NCBI RefSeq assembly: GCF_002743375.1
Contig: NZ_PDZC01000006.1
Span: forward strand, 1-64,000
Reading direction: 5' to 3'
Source of the DNA: Sporosarcina sp. P34
GTDB lineage: Bacteria; Bacillota; Bacilli; Bacillales_A; Planococcaceae
Length of the DNA stretch: 64,000 nucleotides
Positions 54,003-61,476 of the stretch are shown here, one piece after another. Position 1 is the stretch's first letter, and each line of letters begins with the position of its first letter. Under the pieces are notes generated by a model, which did no database searches, was not told the DNA's origin, and saw only the letters and a program-made list of their open reading frames with translations. A program made the translations under genes and the position numbers.

Positions 54003-55682
54003 ATGAAAACAATTGCTGACGAAAAGGTAATTCGATATAGAGGGTCTGAGTTAAATACGAAAGGGTGGCTTCAAGAAGCTGCACTTCGAATGTTGATGAA
54101 TAACTTGGATCCAGAAGTGGCTGAACACCCGGAGAATCTTGTAGTCTACGGTGGTATTGGAAAAGCGGCTCGTAACTGGGAAAGTTTTGACGCGATTGTA
54201 AAATCGCTAAAAGAGCTTGAAAACGATGAAACATTACTTGTCCAGTCTGGTAAACCCGTCGCCATATTTAAATCACACGCAGATGCGCCGCGCGTTCTTA
54301 TAGCAAATTCAAATATTGTTCCTGCATATGCCAATTGGGAAACTTTCCATGAACTCGATAAAAAAGGCCTCATGATGTACGGTCAGATGACTGCCGGAAG
54401 TTGGATCTATATCGGTTCACAAGGAATCGTACAAGGAACATATGAAACATTCGTAGAGCTTGGCAAAAAGCATTATAATAGCAATTTGCAAGGAACTATT
54501 ACTGTGACAGCAGGTCTTGGCGGAATGGGTGGAGCGCAACCGCTTGCAGTGACTATGGCTGGTGGCGTATGTATCGCAATTGAAGTGGATGAGACGCGTA
54601 TCGACCGTCGAATCGAAACACGCTACACAGATTTGAAAACGGATTCATTAGATGAAGCGATCCGTCTCGCAGAAGAAGCGAAAAAAGATGGCAAAGCATT
54701 ATCGATTGGGTTATTAGGTAACGCATCTGACATTTTACCGGAAATGATTGAACGCAACTTTATTCCAGATATACTGACTGACCAAACATCAGCACACGAC
54801 CCGTTGAATGGGTATGTCCCGTCTGGCATGTCTATGGTAGATGCTGATTTGCTTCGATCAAGCGATCCGGAAAAATATGTACAACTATCCAAAGCATCTA
54901 TGGCGAAACATGTGCAAGCAATGCTTGATTTGATGAATAAAGGTTCTATCACATTTGATTATGGAAACAATATTCGTCAAGTGGCAAAAGACGAAGGTGT
55001 CGAAAATGCATTTGATTTCCCAGGATTTGTTCCTGCATATATCCGTCCTCAATTTTGCGAAGGTAAAGGCCCATTCCGTTGGGTAGCATTATCGGGAGAT
55101 CCGGAAGATATTTATAAATTGGATGAAGTAATTTTGAAGGAATTTAGCTATAACGAACATTTATGTAACTGGATTCGCATGGCGAAAGAAAAAATTGAAT
55201 TCCAAGGATTGCCTGCTCGCATTTGCTGGTTCGGTTACGGTGAACGTGCGCGTTTCGGAAAAATCATTAATGATATGGTAGCAAGTGGTGAGTTAAGCGC
55301 TCCAATAGTCATTGGCCGTGATCACTTGGATTCAGGTTCAGTTGCTTCGCCAAACCGTGAAACGGAAGCGATGAAAGACGGATCGGACGTTGTGGCGGAT
55401 TGGCCTATTTTAAACGCAATGATCAACGCGGTTGGTGGGGCAACGTGGGTATCGCTGCATCACGGCGGTGGAGTCGGAATGGGTTATTCTGTTCACTCGG
55501 GAATTGTCATTGTTGCAGATGGAACAGATGAAGCGGCTGCCCGTATTGAGCGTGTGTTAACTACGGATCCTGGTATGGGAATCGTACGTCATGTAGATGC
55601 AGGATATGAAATTGCTGAAAAGACAGCATTAGAAAAAGGCGTTAATATCCCAATGCTTAAAAAAGGAAATGATATAAATTGA
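54003..55682 (+). CDS. hutU: HutU, urocanate hydratase
   Basis: HutU adds water to urocanate to form imidazolonepropionate, the second step of histidine degradation, using tightly bound NAD+. The 559-residue protein has full family length and the motifs [34 protein letters not shown] and a late [27 protein letters not shown] precedes ATG. Its stop overlaps the hutI start by 4 bases, so both are coupled. Gene order U-I-H differs from the hutPHUIGM order of B. subtilis. Confidence 0.97.
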   Translation: MKTIADEKVIRYRGSELNTKGWLQEAALRMLMNNLDPEVAEHPENLVVYGGIGKAARNWESFDAIVKSLKELENDETLLVQSGKPVAIFKSHADAPRVLIANSNIVPAYANWETFHELDKKGLMMYGQMTAGSWIYIGSQGIVQGTYETFVELGKKHYNSNLQGTITVTAGLGGMGGAQPLAVTMAGGVCIAIEVDETRIDRRIETRYTDLKTDSLDEAIRLAEEAKKDGKALSIGLLGNASDILPEMIERNFIPDILTDQTSAHDPLNGYVPSGMSMVDADLLRSSDPEKYVQLSKASMAKHVQAMLDLMNKGSITFDYGNNIRQVAKDEGVENAFDFPGFVPAYIRPQFCEGKGPFRWVALSGDPEDIYKLDEVILKEFSYNEHLCNWIRMAKEKIEFQGLPARICWFGYGERARFGKIINDMVASGELSAPIVIGRDHLDSGSVASPNRETEAMKDGSDVVADWPILNAMINAVGGATWVSLHHGGGVGMGYSVHSGIVIVADGTDEAAARIERVLTTDPGMGIVRHVDAGYEIAEKTALEKGVNIPMLKKGNDIN

Positions 55683-56950
55683 AAAATATAGTTTGGATTA
55701 AATACGCTTCCCAGTTGGCCACGTTGGCCTCGGGGAAGCAAGGTCCACGAGCGAAAAAAGATATGTCGGATCTTGGGATTATCGAAGATGGCAGTCTATG
55801 GATTGAAGACGGGATCATTCAAGCTGTAGGAACAACAAAAGAGCTTGAAAGTATGTATGGTGAAAGAGCGCAAGATGCAGTAATTGTAGACGCATCTGGA
55901 AAACTGGTGACTCCAGGTTTAGTGGACCCTCATACACATGTGGTGTATGGAGGGAGTCGGGAGCACGAATTTGAAATGCGACTGCAAGGCGCCACTTACA
56001 TGGACATTATGAATGCTGGCGGCGGTATCCATGCAACGACTCGAATGACAAGAGAAGCTTCGGAGGCAGAGTTAATCGAGCAATCAACACGCCGACTTGA
56101 CTCGTTCCTTGCTCATGGAGTAACTACCGTAGAAGGAAAAAGTGGTTACGGAATGAATCTAGAAACGGAATTAAAACAACTTCGTGTGATGAAAAAACTT
56201 CAAGAAACACATCCGATTGACTTGGTTCCGACATTCATGGGGGCGCACGCTGTTCCTCTTGATTATAAAGGTCGAGAAGATGAATTCATTGATTATTTAA
56301 TTGAAACAGTATTACCGATAGTAGTAGAAGAAGAGCTAGCAGTATTCAATGACGTATTCTGTGAAAAAGGTGTATTCACACCGGAGCAATCCGAGAGAAT
56401 GTTGGAAGCCGGAAAGAAAGTGGGATTAATTCCGAAAATTCACGCAGATGAAATTGAGTCCTATGGCGGTGCAGAACTTGCAGCTAAAGTAGGTGCCATT
56501 TCAGCTGAGCACTTGTTGAAAGCATCTGAAGAAGGTATACAAGCAATGGCTAAATCAGGTACAATTGCTTGTCTTCTGCCGGCGACAGCACTCTATTTAC
56601 GTGAAGAAGCCGCTGCTGGAAGACGTATGATCGACGAAGGAGTGCCTGTGGCCATCTCGACGGACTGTAACCCAGGGTCTTCCCCCACGACATCGATGCC
56701 ACTCGTGATGAACTTAGCTTGCATCTCTATGCGTTTAACACCGGCAGAGGCTTTGACAGCTGCGACATACAACGCAGCCTGCGCGATTAAGAGCGAGGAC
56801 AAAGTAGGTTCATTAGAAGTAGGTAAGCAAGGTGATGTCGTATTATGGGACGCAAAAAATTATCAAGAACTCCAATATTTATTCGGCGTTAACCACGTCC
56901 AGTCGGTTTGGAAAAAAGGCGTTCAGGTCGTTGGTAACGCGTCAAACTAA
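55679..56950 (+). CDS. hutI: HutI, imidazolonepropionase
   Basis: HutI opens the ring of imidazolonepropionate to N-formimino-L-glutamate. The 423-residue amidohydrolase has the metal-binding [20 protein letters not shown] and [11 protein letters not shown] motifs (metal Asp in STD). TTG 55679 overlaps the hutU stop; AAAGGA lies about 11 bases upstream. hutG or hutF, needed to process formiminoglutamate, is not in the window. Confidence 0.97.
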   Translation: MKNIVWIKYASQLATLASGKQGPRAKKDMSDLGIIEDGSLWIEDGIIQAVGTTKELESMYGERAQDAVIVDASGKLVTPGLVDPHTHVVYGGSREHEFEMRLQGATYMDIMNAGGGIHATTRMTREASEAELIEQSTRRLDSFLAHGVTTVEGKSGYGMNLETELKQLRVMKKLQETHPIDLVPTFMGAHAVPLDYKGREDEFIDYLIETVLPIVVEEELAVFNDVFCEKGVFTPEQSERMLEAGKKVGLIPKIHADEIESYGGAELAAKVGAISAEHLLKASEEGIQAMAKSGTIACLLPATALYLREEAAAGRRMIDEGVPVAISTDCNPGSSPTTSMPLVMNLACISMRLTPAEALTAATYNAACAIKSEDKVGSLEVGKQGDVVLWDAKNYQELQYLFGVNHVQSVWKKGVQVVGNASN

Positions 56951-57027
56951 AGCGATATGAGTAGTAAGTAAAGGATTCGTATAAATTATGTACGCAATAT
57001 AATAAAATCGGACTACACATTTGACTG

Positions 57028-57053
57028 AGTGCCTGAGGATTAACTCAGGCACT
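57028..57053. terminator. Perfect hairpin after hutI
   Basis: AGTGCCTGAG and CTCAGGCACT pair perfectly around GATTAA, but no T-run follows. It may be a weak terminator or a stabilising 3' element. Confidence 0.45.
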
Positions 57054-57111
57054 TGAAAATTTCACATAGTATTAAAAATGGTGTGAGGATCAAATGAATA
57101 GAACCTATTAT

Positions 57112-57139
57112 TTGTAAGCGCATTCAAGTTCTGTAATAT
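57112..57139 (+). promoter_or_regulatory. hutH promoter with CcpA cre site
   Basis: TTGTAAGCGCATTCAA (57112-57127) satisfies all fixed positions of the cre consensus WTGNAARCGNWWNCAW. It overlaps a candidate -35 TTGTAA with -10 TAATAT at 57134-57139. CcpA binding would block transcription when a preferred carbon source is present. Confidence 0.75.
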
Positions 57140-57193
57140 AGATCTTTTATTGCGATGTTACATGAGCAACGGAATTGAAGGGAGAGAAAAAAG

Positions 57194-58702
57194 ATGGTCG
57201 TATTAAATGGACAAACGCTTAATTTTACAGAGGTGCATAGCGTACTTTACGATGGAGACAACGTAAAATACTCAGAAGAAAGCATGAAAAAGGTTGAAGA
57301 AAGCCGAAAAGCAGTAGAAAGAATCGTAGATGAAGAAAGAATTGTATATGGTATTACAACAGGATTTGGTAAATTCAGTGATGTGCTTATTGATAAAGAT
57401 CATGTAGAATCCTTGCAGTTAAATTTAATCCGCTCCCATGCATGTGGTGTAGGGGAAGCATTTCCAGAAATCGTTTCACGAGCGATGATTCTTCTTCGTG
57501 CCAACGCGTTATTGAAAGGTTTTTCAGGAGTGCGTCCTGTCGTAATTGAGAGATTGCTCGATTTAGTAAATGCGCATATTCATCCCGTCATTCCTCAGCA
57601 AGGATCCCTTGGTGCAAGTGGTGACTTGGCTCCGCTATCGCACTTGGCGCTAGTTTTAATCGGAGAAGGAGAAGTGTTTTATAAAGGGGAAAGAACTCCT
57701 GCCAAGGAAGCTTTAACGAAAGAGGGAATTACGCCGATTGTATTAACGGCAAAAGAAGGTCTAGCTCTTATTAACGGAACCCAGGCAATGACTGCAATGG
57801 GAGTCGTTGCGTATTTGGAAGCTGAAAAATTGGCTTATCAGACAGAACGCATTGCTTCCATGACAATTGAAGGTTTACGCGGAATCATTGATGCGTTTGA
57901 CGAAGATATCCACCTTGCACGTGGTTATAATGAGCAGGTCGAAGTAGCAGAACGAATTCGGAATATTTTAGTTGACAGTGAGTTAACGACAAAGCAAGGA
58001 GAAATACGTGTACAAGATGCGTATTCAATTAGATGTATTCCTCAAGTTCATGGAGCAACGTGGCAGGCAATGAATTATGTAAAAGAAAAATTGCTGATTG
58101 AGATGAATGCAGCTACAGATAATCCGCTCATTTTTGATAATGGTGAAAAAGTATTATCCGGTGGCAACTTCCACGGACAGCCAATTGCTTTTGCTATGGA
58201 TTTCTTGGCAATTGCAATAGCAGAATTGGCAAATATCTCAGAACGCCGAATTGAGCGTTTAGTAAATCCTCAATTAAATGATTTGCCGCCATTTTTAAGC
58301 CCGGAGCCAGGGTTACAATCTGGTGCCATGATTATGCAATATGTCGCAGCGTCACTTGTTTCTGAAAATAAAACATTTGCTCATCCAGCAAGTGTCGATT
58401 CGATTCCTTCATCAGCAAATCAAGAAGATCATGTCAGTATGGGCACAATTGGATCTCGTCATGCATATGAAGTAATTAAAAATACACGTCGTGTGCTAGC
58501 AATAGAAGCAATTTGTAGTATGCAAGCAGTGGAGATTCGTGGAAAAGAAAAGATGTCGACGTCCACAAGAGAGTTTTTAGAAAATGGAAGAAGTATCGTG
58601 TCATATATTGAAGAAGATCGCGTATTTTCAAAAGATATTGAAGCAATGAGTGAATGGTTGAAAAATAGTGATTTTCATTTCGATGCATACACAAAAAAAT
58701 AA
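57194..58702 (+). CDS. hutH: HutH, histidine ammonia-lyase
   Basis: HutH removes ammonia from L-histidine to give urocanate. The 502 residues include the self-forming MIO prosthetic group at Ala141-Ser142-Gly143 ([14 protein letters not shown]), the Tyr53 region YGITTGFG and late catalytic segments ([29 protein letters not shown]). GAAGGGAGAG precedes ATG. It has its own cre-controlled promoter, 240 bases after hutI. Confidence 0.97.
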   Translation: MVVLNGQTLNFTEVHSVLYDGDNVKYSEESMKKVEESRKAVERIVDEERIVYGITTGFGKFSDVLIDKDHVESLQLNLIRSHACGVGEAFPEIVSRAMILLRANALLKGFSGVRPVVIERLLDLVNAHIHPVIPQQGSLGASGDLAPLSHLALVLIGEGEVFYKGERTPAKEALTKEGITPIVLTAKEGLALINGTQAMTAMGVVAYLEAEKLAYQTERIASMTIEGLRGIIDAFDEDIHLARGYNEQVEVAERIRNILVDSELTTKQGEIRVQDAYSIRCIPQVHGATWQAMNYVKEKLLIEMNAATDNPLIFDNGEKVLSGGNFHGQPIAFAMDFLAIAIAELANISERRIERLVNPQLNDLPPFLSPEPGLQSGAMIMQYVAASLVSENKTFAHPASVDSIPSSANQEDHVSMGTIGSRHAYEVIKNTRRVLAIEAICSMQAVEIRGKEKMSTSTREFLENGRSIVSYIEEDRVFSKDIEAMSEWLKNSDFHFDAYTKK

Positions 58703-58849
58703 ATAGGATGTAAGATGGTATTTGGTACAATGGTTGGATCTGTTTTCATGAATACTAGTGGAATTAAGAGGGAGAGTTTCCTTCCTCTTCGCCCATGAAT
58801 AACTGAATGTTCGAAATTCTATTCTAGTTTAAAAGGAAGAGGTGAATCT

Positions 58850-60160
58850 ATGTTTAGTACGGTAGTGATTTCAGTTATCGTCATGTCTGTGTTGAGTCTT
58901 CTGCGGGTTAACGTAATGTTTGCCATTATTATCGCAGCAGGTGTGGCTGGGTTAATGGAAGGTCTGTCACTGACGGAAGCAACAACAATGCTAGTCTCCG
59001 GAATGGGTGGACAAGCAAATACCGCATTAAGTTATATTTTGCTGGGAATGTTCGCCGTTATGATTAGTTTTTCAGGAATTACAGGCTTTCTCGTGAAGAG
59101 ATTGATGAAAGTTTTAAGAGGAAAACGATCAATTTTATTGCTAACCATTGCAGGGGTTGCTTGTTTCTCACAAAACGTGGTTCCTATCCATATAGCATTT
59201 ATCCCGATTTTAATTCCACCTTTGCTTCATTTATTTGATAAGATGAAGATTGACCGTCGAGGTGTTGCTTGTGCGTTGACATTTGGATTAAAAGCGCCTT
59301 ACATTATGATTCCGGCTGGGTTTGGATTAATATTCCATGGAATCATTGCAGAAGAAATGAAAGCAAGTGGTATGGAGATCCCTCTTTTATCAGTCACCTA
59401 TTCCATGCTGATTCCTGGAATTGGTATGATTGTAGGTTTACTAGTTGCCGTTTTCATCTCGTACCGCAAGCCAAGGGAACTTCCGCATAGCGACATGGGA
59501 GTTATTGTTGCGGAAGAAATACCTGAAGAAATCGAACTGAAATTCAACTTACGTCACGTCCTCACTATTGGAGCAATTATCGGCGCGTTGATTGTACAAT
59601 TAGCTACAGGTTCACTTGTTTTAGGAGCACTTACCGGTATTGCGTTAATGTATATATTCACAGTCGTTCCCTTTAATGAAGGAGAAAGAGTTGTCAATGA
59701 AGGGATTAGCATGATGGGTATGATTGCATTTGTTATGTTGATTGCTTCCGGATATGCAACTATTTTAAAAGAGACAGGTGCAGTCAATGATTTAGTGGAA
59801 TCAGCTACAGCAATTTTAGGTGATAACAAACTGATTATTGCATCCGTCATGTTATTGATCGGATTATTAATTACAATGGGTATCGGTTCATCATTCGGGA
59901 CCATTCCAATTATTGCAGCTTTGTTCGTGCCAATCTGTATAGCTGTTGGTTTCTCTCCAATGGCAACGGCTGCCTTAATTGGGACTGCAGGCGCGCTTGG
60001 CGATGCAGGATCACCGGCATCTGATAGTACGCTAGGGCCGACAGCAGGGTTGAATGCGGATGGAAAGCATCATCATATTTGGGATACGTGTGTACCAACA
60101 TTTTTACATTATAATATCCCGCTTCTCATCTTTGGTGTCGTTGCGGCTATGGTACTGTAA
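58850..60160 (+). CDS. Na+/H+ antiporter-family permease, probable histidine transporter (YuiF-like)
   Basis: A 436-residue membrane protein with about twelve helices, resembling B. subtilis YuiF, which has been predicted as a histidine permease from regulon comparison. Family annotation is Na+/H+ antiporter (NhaC-type). Position after hutH supports histidine or urocanate uptake. AAAGGAAGAGG precedes ATG. A perfect 17-bp terminator follows. No T-box leader is present, so it is likely co-transcribed with hutH. Confidence 0.8.
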   Translation: MFSTVVISVIVMSVLSLLRVNVMFAIIIAAGVAGLMEGLSLTEATTMLVSGMGGQANTALSYILLGMFAVMISFSGITGFLVKRLMKVLRGKRSILLLTIAGVACFSQNVVPIHIAFIPILIPPLLHLFDKMKIDRRGVACALTFGLKAPYIMIPAGFGLIFHGIIAEEMKASGMEIPLLSVTYSMLIPGIGMIVGLLVAVFISYRKPRELPHSDMGVIVAEEIPEEIELKFNLRHVLTIGAIIGALIVQLATGSLVLGALTGIALMYIFTVVPFNEGERVVNEGISMMGMIAFVMLIASGYATILKETGAVNDLVESATAILGDNKLIIASVMLLIGLLITMGIGSSFGTIPIIAALFVPICIAVGFSPMATAALIGTAGALGDAGSPASDSTLGPTAGLNADGKHHHIWDTCVPTFLHYNIPLLIFGVVAAMVL

Positions 60161-60178
60161 AAAAATCATGGAAACATT

Positions 60179-60215
60179 ACGTGATGCGGTGTGTTTTCAA
60201 CACACCGCATCACGT
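60179..60215. terminator. Perfect 17-bp hairpin after the permease gene
   Basis: Arms 60179-60195 and 60199-60215 are exact complements around a three-base loop (ACGTGATGCGGTG...). Only a short T-run follows (ATTT), yet the stem is very strong. It lies between the permease and the epimerase gene. Confidence 0.7.
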
Positions 60216-60257
60216 ATTTCGAAGTAATCAGCGAGTGGAAAGGGAGGAGAATTAAAG

Positions 60258-61055
60258 ATGAAACTGGATTTTGTAAAGGCTAGTCCATCAAAAAACACTA
60301 CCGTTTTTATAACTAACTATGTAGTACCTGCGCATTATGCGAAAATCGCTAGTAGAATTATGGACGATGAACATCTGCATGCAGAACAGGCGGGTTTCTT
60401 AGTGCAACCACAAACTGAAGATGCCGTACTGAGGTTGGAAATGTCGGGTGGGGAATTTTGCGGTAATGCCGTGTTAAGTGCTGCTGCCTACTGCTCTTAT
60501 AAAGGGCTCACCAAAGATCGTACATTTCTGTTAGAGACATCAGGTTCGGATTTTCCGCTTGAGTGCGAAGTCGTTGTAAAGTCACCCACTCATTTTGTCG
60601 CCAAAGCTGAAATGCCGCCTCCATTATCAACGACTGAGATAGTGATTGATTTGAATGGTCGGAGTATTACAGGAAATGTCGTAAAATTGGATGGTATCAC
60701 TCATTTCATAACAGACTATTGGCCAACTGAAGATCAGTTTAATCAATTGATTGAAGCAGTCACCAATAAGATTGAAGATAAAGCAATCGGTATCATTCCA
60801 TACAAGCAGTTGAAGGAAAGCGAGTATGAAATATGGCCTTTTGTTTATGTGACGGAAACCGGGAGCAGATTTTTTGAACAAGCTTGCGGTTCAGGATCTC
60901 TAGCCTTGGGTGTTCATTTGTCAAAGGAAAATCAAAATCAGACCTTGCAAATTCACCAGCCAGGCGGGATCGTACATGTAGAAACAGGCGGTAAAAATTA
61001 TATTTCTACAGATGTACGTTTTACTTGTGAAGGATTTGTGTATTTGGATATGTAA
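60258..61055 (+). CDS. DapF-fold racemase/epimerase, probable histidine racemase
   Basis: A 265-residue two-domain DapF-like protein. Both catalytic thiols are present: Cys68 in SGGEFCGNAVLS and Cys210 in EQACGSGSLALG; the HQPGG motif follows. Length and these motifs match staphylococcal CntK, which turns L-histidine into D-histidine for staphylopine, better than ordinary DapF, and its place in a histidine cluster points to the same substrate. No staphylopine synthase (CntL/CntM) genes are near, so conversion of D-histidine to the degradable L form is the likely role (inference). AAAGGGAGGAG precedes ATG. Confidence 0.78.
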   Translation: MKLDFVKASPSKNTTVFITNYVVPAHYAKIASRIMDDEHLHAEQAGFLVQPQTEDAVLRLEMSGGEFCGNAVLSAAAYCSYKGLTKDRTFLLETSGSDFPLECEVVVKSPTHFVAKAEMPPPLSTTEIVIDLNGRSITGNVVKLDGITHFITDYWPTEDQFNQLIEAVTNKIEDKAIGIIPYKQLKESEYEIWPFVYVTETGSRFFEQACGSGSLALGVHLSKENQNQTLQIHQPGGIVHVETGGKNYISTDVRFTCEGFVYLDM

Positions 61056-61066
61056 GCCAATATATT

Positions 61067-61104
61067 TAAAAGTGCCAACTTCATAATTGAGGTTGGCGCT
61101 TTTA
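61067..61104 (+). terminator. Intrinsic terminator after racemase-like gene
   Basis: AAAAGTGCCAAC pairs with GGTTGGCGCTTTT (one wobble) around a loop of about ten bases. Confidence 0.75.
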
Positions 61105-61125
61105 TATTTCTGGAAATAAGTATAG

Positions 61126-61251
61126 GTGAAAATCCTTAATTTTGGAGTAGGTGATGCAGCCTTTCATGTACCGAAAGAAATCGGAAATGAATTAGCCGTA
61201 GAAATAAGCAGTAGTGGTATAGAAGCGAAGAGTTTTATATCCAGCTGGTAA
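61126..61251 (+). pseudogene. Fragment of a toastrack (DUF4097-like) gene
   Basis: Only 41 codons survive: FGVGDAAFHVPKEIGNELAV, then GIEAKSFIS and a stop. It aligns with FELGVGDAKIHLPQETG ... IGTKGFIS of the gene at 51335. The rest of the gene is gone. A GTG opens the frame, but no domain remains complete, so I call it a remnant. Confidence 0.7.
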
Positions 61252-61252
61252 C

Positions 61253-61476
61253 CACTCTACTGTCAGGGGGATTTTGACCCTAGATTTTTGAATGATACTA
61301 TTTGCTTATACAATATCTTCCTATTCGTTATATATTTAATATAGCTGTAACATCTATTAAAAGGCTATTGTTAATAATTTGTCGAATAACATAGTAAGAT
61401 GTTATCTATCGATACACATGACGGTATCTATACTATATATAGAGAATTCACTTGGATAGGATAGGAGGTATGAATA
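61253..61476. other. Gap before the c-di-GMP gene
   Basis: About 220 bases with AT-rich promoter-like sequence and nothing else recognised. A short ATG frame at 61470 overlapping the next gene is rejected. Confidence 0.4.

Noticed and set aside
60161..60257. Possible T-box or histidine leader near the permease or racemase gene
   Set aside because: I looked for T-box landmarks (AG-bulge, TGG sequence, specifier loop) near 58703-58849 and 60161-60257 and found only a simple terminator hairpin.
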